This document shows positions 53,150 through 61,571 of a DNA stretch of 64,000 nt, in pieces. The position numbers and the translations under genes are program-made. Source of the DNA: Streptomyces sp. CMB-StM0423 (GTDB lineage: Bacteria; Actinomycetota; Actinomycetes; Streptomycetales; Streptomycetaceae); NCBI RefSeq assembly GCF_002847285.1, contig NZ_CP025407.1, positions 5,831,001-5,895,000 on the forward strand, read 5' to 3'. How positions within the stretch are numbered: the stretch's first letter is position 1; every line of letters begins with the position of its first letter. The notes under the pieces are model-generated. The model had not been told where the DNA came from. It searched no databases and worked only from the letters and a program-made list of their open reading frames with translations.

Positions 53150-53976
53150 CGTCTCCCGTAGTCCTCCGCCACCGAAGCCAGCATCTCCAGGGACGCGGTC
53201 GGTGACAGAGCAGCGGCCCTGACGAGATCGTAGGACGCCCGGTAGCGGGCGACCAGGGCCGGGTCATCTAGCAGGTACCCGCTGTGAGCACCTTCCAGGT
53301 ACACCACGGGCGGCCCCTCGGCGAACGTCATGATCTTCGCTGCACCGTTGAGGAGGCCGTCCGCAGCCCCGGCGAACGGCAGCACCTGCACCAGGATCCG
53401 GTCCGCCCGGGCGAGGTCCACGATGTGGCGGAGTTGTGCGGCCATGACCTCGGGTCCGCCCATCGGCACGCGGAGCACCGCCTCGTGGATGATCGCCCAG
53501 AGTTCGGGGCCTTCCGGCGCTCGCAGTAACCGCTGGCGCTCCAGGCGAGCCTGGACGTGGCCTTCGACTACTTCTTCGGCGGCGAAGGGTGCAGTAGCCC
53601 GGCTGAGCGCACGCGCGTAGCCCGCCGTCTGCAGAAGGCCAGGCACGAGCATCGGTGCGTGCTCGTACAGCCTCGCCGCTTCCTTCTCCAACTCCGCCGC
53701 GTCCGCGAAGTAGTCCGGGTGCTTGGACCGCCGCGCTAACCGGCACAGCCGTTGCAGGTGTTCTCCTGTCCCGAAGATGTCGTCGAGCATCTTCGAGATC
53801 TCCTCCTGCGGCAGGCGCACGATGTTCTCGAAGTGCGCGATGTACGCCGCCGAGCAGAACACCTGCTCACCGAGCCGTTCTTGCGAAAGTCCCGCCGAAT
53901 CCCGCAGTCGTCGCAACTCCGATGCGTAGAAAGCGCGTGGAGAGTCGTAGGGATCGAGTCGTCGCGTGTGAGTCAT
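53146..53976 (-). CDS. XRE-family regulator of the DUF5753/Scr1 type
   Basis: The 276-residue protein has a helix-turn-helix at about 16-70 (LRRLRDSAGLSQERLGEQVF, SAAYIAHFENIVRLPQEE) and a C-terminal DUF5753 domain with VPGLLQTAGYARAL, MAAQLRHIVDLA and VQVLPF. It is translationally coupled to DUF397. Codon 80 (53737-53739 on the plus strand) is TTA, which suggests bldA-dependent, late expression. TACCTT lies eight bases before the ATG and could be a minus-ten box for a leaderless transcript. It diverges from the type VII-like cluster. Confidence 0.9.
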   Translation of the reverse strand: MTHTRRLDPYDSPRAFYASELRRLRDSAGLSQERLGEQVFCSAAYIAHFENIVRLPQEEISKMLDDIFGTGEHLQRLCRLARRSKHPDYFADAAELEKEAARLYEHAPMLVPGLLQTAGYARALSRATAPFAAEEVVEGHVQARLERQRLLRAPEGPELWAIIHEAVLRVPMGGPEVMAAQLRHIVDLARADRILVQVLPFAGAADGLLNGAAKIMTFAEGPPVVYLEGAHSGYLLDDPALVARYRASYDLVRAAALSPTASLEMLASVAEDYGRR

Positions 53977-54081
53977 GTGACTGAAGGTAGTGGCTCATGT
54001 GCCGTACGAAGTCGATACATGCGCGGTTGTACGACCGCCGGTACCCTGCCGCCAGCGACGTAAGACCTCAGGGGGACGAAC

Positions 54082-54366
54082 ATGGGCGATCTGTGCGTGG
54101 ACTACGAACGCCTTCAGGTGATCGAGCGTGATCTCGGCATCGTGAAGCGGGAGTTCGAGAGCTGCGAGGATCATCAGGAGCAACTGCGTGGAATATGGGG
54201 ATCCGGCACCGTTGCGGATGCGATGGAGGATTTCACCACCAACTGGGACCGGCACCGCAAAGAGGTGCTGCAGTCCGTGAAATCCGTCGGCGAGATGGCG
54301 AGCAGCGTCCATCAGTCGTTCTTGAAGACGGACAAGAAGCTTGAGCAGGAATGCAAGGGTGAGTGA
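54082..54366 (+). CDS. WXG100-like ESX-type small protein
   Basis: The 94-residue protein is helical with no signal peptide. It carries LRGIWGSGTVADAMEDFTTNW in the middle, with Trp 39-Gly-Ser-Gly where WXG100 proteins have their W-x-G turn. GGGGGACGAAC precedes the ATG. The GTG of the next gene overlaps its stop as GTGA. It may be the partner of the secreted protein that follows, as in ESX cargo pairs. Known members of this Streptomyces group have not, to my knowledge, been tested. Confidence 0.7.
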   Translation: MGDLCVDYERLQVIERDLGIVKREFESCEDHQEQLRGIWGSGTVADAMEDFTTNWDRHRKEVLQSVKSVGEMASSVHQSFLKTDKKLEQECKGE

Positions 54367-55724
54367 CGGTCATGGCCCGCCCCACCGACTGGCAGCCGCT
54401 CGCCGACTCCGATCCCGTACCGGGGAACGTCGAGGACATCAGGGATGAGGCTGCCCGGCTGAAGAAGATCGGCGAGACGATCGAGTCTCAGGTCGGCAAG
54501 CTGCGTGACATCGGCAAGGACGGCGCCCTGAAGGGCAAGTACGCCGACAAGCTGCGCAGTGCCGCCACCGATCTGGCCGGAAAGATGGAGAAGACCTCCG
54601 GGCGGTACAAGGAGGTTGCCGGGCATCTGTCCTCGTGGGCGGGTGATCTGAACGAGGCGCAGAAAGCGGCCGAGCGGGCGCTGACGAAGGCGCAGAGTGC
54701 CGCCGGGTCGATGGCGCAGAACAAGCCGCCGGACCAGGCATCCGCGCCGGACGCGCCGAAGCCCACCGATGACGAGAAGGAAGCGGAGAAGCGGCGGGAG
54801 AAGGCGTACGGGGCGGCCGAGGGGGAGTTGGACGAGGCGCGCCGGATGCTCGGGCGGGCGACGTCCGCGCGGGACAGTGACGCCGACACCGCCGCCGGGC
54901 GGATCAAGAAGTCCATCGATGACGATGTCAAGGACAGTTGGTGGGACAACGTCAAGGACTTCGTCGACAAGTACGCGGACATCATCAAAATCGTCATCGA
55001 CGTGATCAGTTGGATCGCTACGGCGGTGGCGATCATCTCGCTGTTCATCCCGGGTCTGAACGTGGTGGCGTTCCTGCTGATCGCGGGGTTGCTGGTGGTC
55101 GGGGGCAGAGCCCTGCTCGCGGCCACGGGCAACGCGAGCTGGATGGACGTGCTGGTCGACTCCATCGGGCTGCTGACCATGGGGCTGGGCCGCGCCGGTA
55201 TGGCCGCTCTGAAGGGCACCAACGCGCTGGCGAAGACGGCGGCGACCGGGGCCCGTTCGCAGCAGGTCGCGCAGAATCTCGCCAGGTCGTCCTCGCAACG
55301 GCAGGCGCTGGGCCGGGTGCTCAGCAGCCGTACGGCGAGTCCCGCGGCGAAGCGCGCCGCCCGCGCGCAGATCGACGCGCTGAAGGCGCAGGCGCGGCGG
55401 CAGGCGACGAGCGTGCCGCAGAACCTGCCCTCTGTGGGGCGCCTGGGCAAGATCCTCAACATGGGCGACAGCGAGGGCCTGTCCATGATGCGCAACATCG
55501 GGCGGATCTCGGACCGCTTCCCCGGCCTGGTCAGCGGCGGTACGGCGGCGAAGGCGGGGGCCGCTTACTCGGCCTCTCTGGGCGCTGCCTGGGGAGGTAC
55601 GATCGTCGACCTCGGCGACAAGGCGTTCGGCAGCAGCGACATGCTGCCCTTCAAGCCGTTCAACGACTCGTACAACGACTGGAAGGGCGACACCTGGAAG
55701 GCGCCGATCGGCTCGACGTGGTGA
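54363..55724 (+). CDS. Putative T7SS-secreted protein, no toxin domain recognised
   Basis: The 453-residue product starts with a helical, coiled-coil-rich region (about 20-160: IRDEAARLKKIGETIESQ, KYADKLRSAATDLAGKME) typical of large type VII substrates. A Pro-rich stretch follows, then two hydrophobic segments (about 205-255: IKIVIDVISWIATAVAIISL and NVVAFLLIAGLLVVGG). The 280-360 region is Arg/Ala-rich. The end is Gly/Ser-rich with aromatic residues (DSYNDWKGDTW). Start may be the GTG 54363, which overlaps the upstream TGA, or the ATG at 54372. I see no nuclease or other toxin motif. Confidence 0.65.
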   Translation: MTVMARPTDWQPLADSDPVPGNVEDIRDEAARLKKIGETIESQVGKLRDIGKDGALKGKYADKLRSAATDLAGKMEKTSGRYKEVAGHLSSWAGDLNEAQKAAERALTKAQSAAGSMAQNKPPDQASAPDAPKPTDDEKEAEKRREKAYGAAEGELDEARRMLGRATSARDSDADTAAGRIKKSIDDDVKDSWWDNVKDFVDKYADIIKIVIDVISWIATAVAIISLFIPGLNVVAFLLIAGLLVVGGRALLAATGNASWMDVLVDSIGLLTMGLGRAGMAALKGTNALAKTAATGARSQQVAQNLARSSSQRQALGRVLSSRTASPAAKRAARAQIDALKAQARRQATSVPQNLPSVGRLGKILNMGDSEGLSMMRNIGRISDRFPGLVSGGTAAKAGAAYSASLGAAWGGTIVDLGDKAFGSSDMLPFKPFNDSYNDWKGDTWKAPIGSTW

Positions 55725-55777
55725 GGCAGCCGGTGCCGTAACGCCCGGAGGCCGGGCACCCGACGTGAAGAGGAGCC

Positions 55778-56269
55778 ATGGTCTTCCTGCCCCGCCGCAC
55801 CACCCCTTCCGCGCGGGGGCGCGCCGACGGGCCGCTGCTGGTGGCCGCGCGCGCCGCGGTGCTGGTGCCACTGGGGGCGGGGGCGGTGCTCGTCGCGCTG
55901 GCGGCCCTCTTCGACGGGACCGCCGACGCGATGGCCCGGGTCGAGCGGGGGCTGCTGTGCGCGGCCGTTGCGGTGCTGGTGTGGTCGGTGGTCACGGCGG
56001 CGCTACGGAACGTGGGCGACGGCGAGCTGGAGGTCACCGCCGTCTTCGGGTCGGTGGTGCTGATGATCGCCGCGTACTTCACGGGGCCGGTGGCGCTGGT
56101 CGCGGTGCCGGGGGTGGCGCTGGTGACGGGGGTGGTGTCCGCGGTGCGTACGGACCGGGCGGAGCGGCGGCGCCGGCGGGAGCGGCGGGAGCGGGACGCG
56201 CGGGTGCGGGCGCACCATGCGGAGAAGAAGCGGCGTAAGAGGGAGAGCGGGGGAGCAGGCGGTGGCTGA
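55778..56269 (+). CDS. Membrane protein of the type VII-like cluster
   Basis: The 163-residue protein has about four membrane segments: AVLVPLGAGAVLVALAALF, LLCAAVAVLVWSVVTAAL, VTAVFGSVVLMIAAYFTG and VALVAVPGVALVTGVVSA, followed by a very basic cytoplasmic tail (RRRRRERRERDARVRAHH). AGAGGAG precedes the ATG. It overlaps the next gene by eight bases. It resembles no named family that I know; it could be a membrane anchor or an immunity-like component for the preceding product. Confidence 0.6.
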   Translation: MVFLPRRTTPSARGRADGPLLVAARAAVLVPLGAGAVLVALAALFDGTADAMARVERGLLCAAVAVLVWSVVTAALRNVGDGELEVTAVFGSVVLMIAAYFTGPVALVAVPGVALVTGVVSAVRTDRAERRRRRERRERDARVRAHHAEKKRRKRESGGAGGG

Positions 56270-57077
56270 GCAGGCGGGACGGATCGACTACGTCAAACGG
56301 CCGGGGCGTACGGTCCGGCCGGAGCCTAAGCAACGGGCCGAAGGGCCGGCGGGTAGGCAACGGGCGGAGGGCGCCGAGCGTACGCAACAGCCGGAACGGC
56401 CCGACCGTACGGACCGGCCCGAGCGCGCCGCGCGCATGGACCGTACAGACAAGTCCGTAGCGGACCGGGACGAGGGGGTCGCCGTCGGATACACCCTCGT
56501 GCTGCCGCCAAACTGGTCCCGCATCCCCCTGCGCGACGGCACGGACGAGGCGATCATGCGGATCGTCGACGAGGCCGTCGCCGACCTCCCTGACGACATG
56601 CCGCGCGACCAGATACCCCAGGTGCGCCTGGAACTGGTGCGGCGGCTGCGCAAGGCCGCCGCCGACGCCCGCAAGAGCGGCGGTCTCGACCTCTACCTCC
56701 CCGTGCAGCAGATGCACGGCGTGACGGTCGCCGCCTCGTTCGTCGTCTCCGAGATCACCCTGGCCACGGGCGCGGAACCCTCGCTGATCCTCGCCCGGCT
56801 GCTCGCCGACGCGGAGAAGTCGCAGCCCACGGCCGTCGACGGGTCCGTCGGCTACCGCAACGAGCGGGTCGCGCGCGGCTCCGGCGACGAGGGCGGCGAG
56901 TACGCTTCGCGGCGCGTCGACTACGTGCTGGCGGTCCCCGAGGACGACACCCGGTGGGTGACGGTGGGGTTCAGTACGCTCGCGGACGGCGACCCGAAGG
57001 GGCAGTTCGCGGACGTGCTGGTCGAGCTGTTCGACGCCCTGATGACCACCTTCCGCTGGACGAGGAGCAGCCGGTGA
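56262..57077 (+). CDS. 271-aa protein of the type VII-like cluster
   Basis: The product begins with a charged, repetitive region of about 75 residues (RPEPKQRAEGPAGRQRAEGA, RPDRTDRPERAARMDR). The folded part starts at VAVGYTLVLPPNWSRIPLRDG and shows LYLPVQQMHGVTVAASFVVS and WVTVGFSTLADGD. The GTG 56262 overlaps the upstream stop by eight bases; GGGGAG is the likely ribosome site. It shares a general plan with the next gene, a beta-rich domain of LYLP and later a strand with G or F at its ends, so they may be paralogues. Function is unknown. Confidence 0.6.
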   Translation: MAEQAGRIDYVKRPGRTVRPEPKQRAEGPAGRQRAEGAERTQQPERPDRTDRPERAARMDRTDKSVADRDEGVAVGYTLVLPPNWSRIPLRDGTDEAIMRIVDEAVADLPDDMPRDQIPQVRLELVRRLRKAAADARKSGGLDLYLPVQQMHGVTVAASFVVSEITLATGAEPSLILARLLADAEKSQPTAVDGSVGYRNERVARGSGDEGGEYASRRVDYVLAVPEDDTRWVTVGFSTLADGDPKGQFADVLVELFDALMTTFRWTRSSR

Positions 57078-57673
57078 GCTGGATCGAGGTCGACTACGAC
57101 GACGCCAAGTGGCTGTGGGTGCCGCAGCAGTGGGAGGGCATGCCGTGGCCCGGGCCCGCGGAGTGGGCGGAGGCGTTCGCCGAGGCGTGGTGGACGCTCG
57201 CGGACGTCGAGCCGGGCGACGAGGAGGAGGTGGCGCGGCTGCGGGACGCGCTGCTGGAGTTCGCGACGCGCGCGGGCACGATCTTTCCCGGCCAGGACCT
57301 GTACCTGTACCTGCCGGACCCGCGGCAGGCGCCGGTGCCGCTGGCGGTGTGGGGGCTGGCGACGTCGGGGGACCGCAACGACCGGCTGCGGGAGCTGGTG
57401 CGGTCGATGGACGCCGAGGCGGTGGAGGCGCCGATCGTGGAGCTGTTCCGCCACCCGCACCTGGGCAACGGGCTGCGGGCCATGCGCTACTTCACCGACA
57501 AGGCCGACGGCACGCTCGGCTGCTCCCTGAACTACGCGTTCCGCTCCGAGCCGCACGGCGTGGACGTCCTGGTCCGCGCCCTCAGCTCCGACGTGGGACG
57601 GCTCGCGGCGGCGGCGCAGGACATGGACGAGCTGGCGCTGGCGGTACGGGTCCGGCGGGACGAGGACCGCTGA
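57074..57673 (+). CDS. 199-aa protein of the type VII-like cluster
   Basis: The 199-residue protein starts SWIEVDYDDAKWLWVPQQWE at a GTG that overlaps the preceding TGA as GTGA. LYLYLPDPRQAPVPLAVWGL and the RSEPHGVDVLVRALSSDVG segment echo the previous protein's LYLP and VTVG strands. There are no signal peptide or membrane segments. The gene closes a tightly coupled five-gene unit that begins at 54082. A chaperone or immunity role (like EspG for ESX substrates) is a guess from position. Confidence 0.6.
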   Translation: MSWIEVDYDDAKWLWVPQQWEGMPWPGPAEWAEAFAEAWWTLADVEPGDEEEVARLRDALLEFATRAGTIFPGQDLYLYLPDPRQAPVPLAVWGLATSGDRNDRLRELVRSMDAEAVEAPIVELFRHPHLGNGLRAMRYFTDKADGTLGCSLNYAFRSEPHGVDVLVRALSSDVGRLAAAAQDMDELALAVRVRRDEDR

Positions 57674-57792
57674 CGGGGACCCCTGACGGGCCGCTGGTCA
57701 AGGGCCGGGGGCCAGTCGTACGCGGCCCCGCCCGCGGTGAGGGACAATAGAGGGTCCGTCGCCGTCCCCGTACGCATCGAGGTAGTCCGCCC

Positions 57793-58923
57793 ATGTCCGA
57801 GCTGCAGATCGGCCCGCACACCGTCTCCCCGCCCGTGGTGCTCGCGCCCATGGCGGGGATCACGAACGCGCCGTTCCGCACGCTGTGCCGGGAGTTCTCC
57901 GGCGGCCGGGGCCTGTTCGTCAGCGAGATGATCACGACGCGGGCGCTGGTGGAGCGGGACGCGAAGACGATGCGGCTCGTCCACTTCGACGGCACGGAGA
58001 AGCCGCGGTCGATCCAGCTCTACGGAGTGGACCCGGTGTACACCGGGCGCGCGGCCCGCATGATCGCCGACGAGGACCTCGCCGACCACATCGACCTCAA
58101 CTTCGGCTGCCCCGTACCGAAGGTGACCCGCAAGGGCGGCGGCTCTGCGCTCCCGTACAAGCGGAACCTGCTGCGGGCGATCCTCCGCGAGGCGGTGGCC
58201 GGCGCGGGGGACCTGCCGGTGACGATGAAGATGCGCAAGGGCATCGACGACGACCACCTGACGTACCTGGACGCGGGCCGGATCGCCGTCGAAGAGGGCG
58301 TGACGGCGATCGCGCTGCACGGCCGCACTGCCGCGCAGCACTACGGCGGCACCGCGGACTGGGACGCGATCGCCCGGCTGAAGGAGCACGTGCCGGAGAT
58401 CCCGGTGCTGGGCAACGGGGACATCTGGTCGGCGGCCGACGCGCTGCGGATGGTGCGCGAGACGGGGTGCGACGGGGTGGTGGTCGGGCGCGGCTGCCTG
58501 GGGCGGCCGTGGCTCTTCGGCGACCTGGTGGCGGCGTTCGACGGGTCGTCCGCCGCGTACGCGCGGCCGACGCTGAAGGAGGTCGCGGGGGTGATGCTGC
58601 GGCACGCGGAGTTGCTGGGGCAGTGGCTCGGCGACGAGCGGCGGGGCGTGATCGACTTCCGCAAGCACGTGCCGTGGTACACGAAGGGCTTCTCGGTCGG
58701 CAAGGAACTGCGCCACCGGATGGCGATGGCGGGCACGCTGGCGGAGCTGGACGACCTGCTGGGCACCCTGGACCTGGACCAGCCGTGGCCGGACAGCGCG
58801 GAGGGCCCGCGGGGGCGCACGGCGGGGCGGAACAAGGTGGTGCTGCCGGAGGGCTGGCTGGCGGACCCGTACGAGTGCGCGCAGGTCGACGCGGCGGCGG
58901 AACTGGACACGTCGGGCGGCTGA
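57793..58923 (+). CDS. dusB: tRNA-dihydrouridine synthase
   Basis: The 376-residue FMN enzyme reduces uridines in the tRNA D-loop. The N-terminal VVLAPMAGITNAPFRTLCRE holds the flavin site, NFGCPVPKVTRKGGGSAL has the catalytic Cys, LHGRTAAQHYGG binds phosphate, and VLGNGDIWSAADALRM with GVVVGRGCLGRPW completes the barrel. The C-terminal helical domain reads RHRMAMAGTLAELD. It looks like the actinobacterial DusB-type. It starts 119 bases after the type VII-like cluster and is probably separately transcribed. Confidence 0.94.
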   Translation: MSELQIGPHTVSPPVVLAPMAGITNAPFRTLCREFSGGRGLFVSEMITTRALVERDAKTMRLVHFDGTEKPRSIQLYGVDPVYTGRAARMIADEDLADHIDLNFGCPVPKVTRKGGGSALPYKRNLLRAILREAVAGAGDLPVTMKMRKGIDDDHLTYLDAGRIAVEEGVTAIALHGRTAAQHYGGTADWDAIARLKEHVPEIPVLGNGDIWSAADALRMVRETGCDGVVVGRGCLGRPWLFGDLVAAFDGSSAAYARPTLKEVAGVMLRHAELLGQWLGDERRGVIDFRKHVPWYTKGFSVGKELRHRMAMAGTLAELDDLLGTLDLDQPWPDSAEGPRGRTAGRNKVVLPEGWLADPYECAQVDAAAELDTSGG

Positions 58924-58947
58924 GGCGGGGGGTCGTTCCCCGACACC

Positions 58948-58973
58948 GCCCCGTCCCGAAACCGGGAGCGGGG
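58948..58973. terminator. Hairpin between convergent dus and SRPBCC genes
   Basis: CCCC-G-TCCCG pairs with CGGGA-GC-GGGG around AAAC (58948-58973) in the 115-base convergent gap. The stem has small bulges. Confidence 0.4.
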
Positions 58974-59038
58974 CCCCCGGACCCCCGTCTCCTTCGCTAT
59001 GCCCCGGCGCTCCCGGCCCGCCCTCTGGAGGGCTTCGG

Positions 59039-59566
59039 TCAGGGCTTTGGCGACCGGGGGGCCGGGCGGCGCCGGAGGGTATCGGCGGTGCGGGGCAGGG
59101 TGCGGAGGAGGCGGACGCAGGCGGTGCGGCGTACGGGAGGCGCCGGTGCCTGCACGGCGGCCTCGGCCAGGTTCATGCTGTCCTCCAGGCACGCGTCGTG
59201 CAGCGGGCGCCACAGCACCGGCCAGGTGAGGCGGGCCGGGCCGCGTACCTTCATGGCCAGGGTGTGCCGCAGCAGGGTGCGGTGTTCGTCGTAGGCCAGG
59301 ACCGCGTACTCGTGGAAGCCGTCGAAGCCGCGCGGCGCGCGGAAGGTGAAGCGGACCCAGGTGCCGGGGACGTAGGCCGTGACGGTGTAGCGGATGGGGC
59401 CGTGGCCGCCGGTCGCGCCGACCGCCAGGGGGCCGTCGAAGCGCATGGGGGGCCAGCCGGCACGCGGCCAGAGCGCGTCGCCGTCGCCGGCGAGGGTGTC
59501 GAGCAGCGCCCCCACCTCACTCCGCTCCGCCCTCAGCAGGCGCTGGTGCACGTTGTACACGCCCAT
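59039..59566 (-). CDS. SRPBCC-family protein
   Basis: The 175-residue protein has the START-like SRPBCC beta-sheet pattern (YNVHQRLLRAERSEVGALL, IRYTVTAYVPGTWVRFTFRA, YAVLAYDEHRTLLRHTLA) and a helix with LHDACLEDSMNLAEAAV at the end. Such proteins bind hydrophobic ligands. It diverges from a TetR gene with operator-like repeats between, so it is probably the target of that regulator. The basic C-terminus (RTLPRTADTLRRRPAPR) is an extension. Ligand is unknown. Confidence 0.82.
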   Translation of the reverse strand: MGVYNVHQRLLRAERSEVGALLDTLAGDGDALWPRAGWPPMRFDGPLAVGATGGHGPIRYTVTAYVPGTWVRFTFRAPRGFDGFHEYAVLAYDEHRTLLRHTLAMKVRGPARLTWPVLWRPLHDACLEDSMNLAEAAVQAPAPPVRRTACVRLLRTLPRTADTLRRRPAPRSPKP

Positions 59567-59585
59567 GTGGGCCGCCCCTCTCGTT

Positions 59586-59624
59586 TTAGAGGAAAGTCTC
59601 TAATATTTTCTGGAGAGTACTCTC
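59586..59624. promoter_or_regulatory. TetR-type operator in the divergent gap
   Basis: TTAGAG (59586-59591) and CTCTAA (59598-59603) are inverted repeats, and GAGAGTACTCTC (59613-59624) is a perfect 12-bp palindrome. Both contain the half-site AGAG. TAATAT at 59601-59606 may be the minus-ten box of the TetR gene. The two sites lie in the 64 bases between the divergent starts. Confidence 0.65.
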
Positions 59625-59630
59625 TACTTC

Positions 59631-60218
59631 GTGGCCAGGCAACCTCGCTTCACCACCGACCAGTTCCTCGACGCCGCCGTACGCAAGGCCGCGGCGGCCG
59701 GTCCCGCGGCGGTGACCATGTCCGCCGTCGCCTCCGAGGTGGGCGCACCCAGCGGCTCGATCTACCACCGCTTCGCCGGCCGCACCGACCTGCTCGCCGA
59801 GACCTGGCTGCGGACGGTGGAGGTCTTCCAGGAGGGCTACCTCGCCGTGCTCGCGGACGCCGACCGCGATGCCGCGCAGGCGGCGCGGGCCGCGGCCCGG
59901 CACGTGGTCGCCTGGAGCCGCGCCGAGCCCGCGCGGGCCACCGTGCTGCTCCACGGCGCGGACGCCTTCGACCGCGCCCGCTGGTCCGCCCCGCAGGTCA
60001 CGCGCGCCGACGCCGGTAACCGGCGCGTGCACGCGGCACTCGCCGATCTGGCCGCCGCCCTCGGGCTCCGTGGCCCCGAAGCCGCCGACCGGATCACCCT
60101 CGCCCTGATCGACCTCCCCCTCGCGCTCGTACGCCGCCACCTGCGCTCCGGGTCGGCCCTGCCCGCGCATGCCGAGGACCTTGCCGGGCAGGGCGCTGCC
60201 GCGCTCCTGAACTGCTAG
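59631..60218 (+). CDS. TetR-family regulator of the SRPBCC gene
   Basis: The 195-residue regulator has the TetR DNA-binding domain (FTTDQFLDAAVRKAAAAGPA, SAVASEVGAPSGSIYHRF) and a helical ligand domain. GTG 59631 follows the promoter area and has no clear ribosome site, so the message may be nearly leaderless. The TAG stop lies inside the left end of the inverted-repeat element at 60215-60330. It diverges from SRPBCC, with two operator-like palindromes between, and so probably represses both. Confidence 0.9.
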   Translation: MARQPRFTTDQFLDAAVRKAAAAGPAAVTMSAVASEVGAPSGSIYHRFAGRTDLLAETWLRTVEVFQEGYLAVLADADRDAAQAARAAARHVVAWSRAEPARATVLLHGADAFDRARWSAPQVTRADAGNRRVHAALADLAAALGLRGPEAADRITLALIDLPLALVRRHLRSGSALPAHAEDLAGQGAAALLNC

Positions 60219-60330
60219 GGCCTGACCGCAGTCTCCCGTCTGCGGCTGGGGGTACCGCCCACGTGCGCGCAGCGCGCTGTGGGGAGCCCGCCCTGTGGGC
60301 GGACGGCGCTGTGCGCCGGACAGGGCCTAG
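60215..60330. mobile_element. MITE-like inverted-repeat element, copy B
   Basis: This 116-base element has ends CTAGGGCCTGACCG and, inverted, CTAGGCCCTGTCCG (12 of 14 match). Bases 60222-60288 match 24028-24095 in opposite orientation, with a core of more than 40 identical bases that contains CTGGGGGTACCGCCCACGTG. It ends ten bases before the Nudix start and overlaps the TetR stop codon, so it may supply expression signals or termination. Confidence 0.5.
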
Positions 60331-60340
60331 CCTCGGAGTG

Positions 60341-60802
60341 GTGGATACGACCCATCGGCCCGCCGCGCGGGTCATCTGCCTCGACGCCGCCCAGCGCATA
60401 CTGCTGCTGCGCTGGCGCGACCCCTTCGACGGTGCCCTGATCTGGGAGCCGCCCGGTGGCGGCATCGAGCCGGACGAGACGCCGCTCGCCGCCGCGCGGC
60501 GCGAACTCGCCGAGGAGACCGGGCTCGACCCCGCCGCCGTGGCGGACCGGGGGGTGCCCGTCGCGCGCGACTTCCACTGGAAGGGCACCCACTTCGTGGG
60601 CACCGAGCACTTCTTCCTCGCCCGCTACCCCGACGACCGCCCCCCGCTGCACCGCACCGGCCTGCTCCCCGACGAGCAGGTCACCCTCGCCGGCCACGCC
60701 TGGATCGCCTGGCCCGACGTCCCCGCCCTCCCGGACCCGCTCGAACCCCCGCACCTGCAGGCGGTCCTCGCCGACCTCGCCCCCGGCGGCCCCTGGGGTT
60801 AG
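60341..60802 (+). CDS. Nudix hydrolase
   Basis: The 153-residue MutT-type enzyme hydrolyses a nucleoside diphosphate linked to another group. The Nudix box is GGGIEPDETPLAAARRELAEETGL, matching G-x5-E-x7-R-E-U-x-E-E-x-G-U. ARVICLDAAQRILLLRW starts the fold. The GTG at 60341 (VDTTHRP) was chosen; GTG three bases earlier is also in frame. The element copy B ends just upstream. Its stop overlaps that of the convergent reductase. The substrate cannot be told. Confidence 0.9.
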   Translation: MDTTHRPAARVICLDAAQRILLLRWRDPFDGALIWEPPGGGIEPDETPLAAARRELAEETGLDPAAVADRGVPVARDFHWKGTHFVGTEHFFLARYPDDRPPLHRTGLLPDEQVTLAGHAWIAWPDVPALPDPLEPPHLQAVLADLAPGGPWG

Positions 60803-61362
60803 CGCACCACGCGGTGGTGGAGGTAGACGACGCCGCTGCCGAAGGTGCGGGTCTCCACCAGTTCGAGGTCCACCTGGCGCTCGATACGGGCGAAGAACGG
60901 GGTGCCGCCGCCGAGCAGCACCGGGTTCACCCTGATCCGGTACTCGTCGATCAGCCCCAGCTCCGCCGCCTGGGCGGCGAGCGTCGCCCCGCCGATCGCG
61001 ATGTCCCCGTCACCCGGCTCCTCCCGCAGCCGCGCGATCTCCTCGGCCAGCCCCCCGGACGCCAGCCGCGCGTTGCCCTCGACCGCCGTCAGCGTGTGGG
61101 AGAACACCACCTTGGGCAGCGGGTTCCACAACGTGGTCCACTCCCGCTCGTCCTCGCCGAGGGAGGGGTCCTGCGCGGCGGTCTCCCAGTACAGCATCGT
61201 CTCGTAGAGCCGCCGGCCCATCAGATGAACACCGACGTCCTTGATCTCCTCGATGGAGAAGCGGAAGACCTCCTGGCTGGGCGCCCCCCAGTCGATGCCG
61301 CCGTCGGGCCCGGTGACAAAGCCGTCGAGCGAAACGGCCATCGAGTACGTCACGCTGCGCAT
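60799..61362 (-). CDS. Dihydrofolate-reductase-family protein (RibD C-domain-like)
   Basis: The 187-residue protein has the DHFR/RibD C-terminal fold: MRSVTYSMAVSLDGFVTGPD, HLMGRRLYETMLYWE, LPKVVFSHTL and the nucleotide-binding IAIGGATLAAQAAELGLIDE. GGAGGA precedes the ATG at 61362; a longer frame begins upstream without support. Members of this group are NADPH-dependent reductases of unknown substrate, often misnamed as DHFR. Its stop overlaps that of the Nudix gene by three bases, in convergent orientation. Confidence 0.9.
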   Translation of the reverse strand: MRSVTYSMAVSLDGFVTGPDGGIDWGAPSQEVFRFSIEEIKDVGVHLMGRRLYETMLYWETAAQDPSLGEDEREWTTLWNPLPKVVFSHTLTAVEGNARLASGGLAEEIARLREEPGDGDIAIGGATLAAQAAELGLIDEYRIRVNPVLLGGGTPFFARIERQVDLELVETRTFGSGVVYLHHRVVR

Positions 61363-61571
61363 CGCACATCCTCCTCGGTAAGGGGTTCGACAGTAAGACC
61401 GGCGAGCCCCCCAGAACTCATCGCGACGCGCCCAGACGGCCGCGGCACGGCTCGGAGCCTCTTGACGGGATACGGGTGCGGTGTCCGGGGACCGGTCCCG
61501 ACCGGGGTCTGACAGCGTGGCCCGGATTCCGGAGCCCGACCGGGTCATCCCTTCAACGACAGTGAGGCCCT

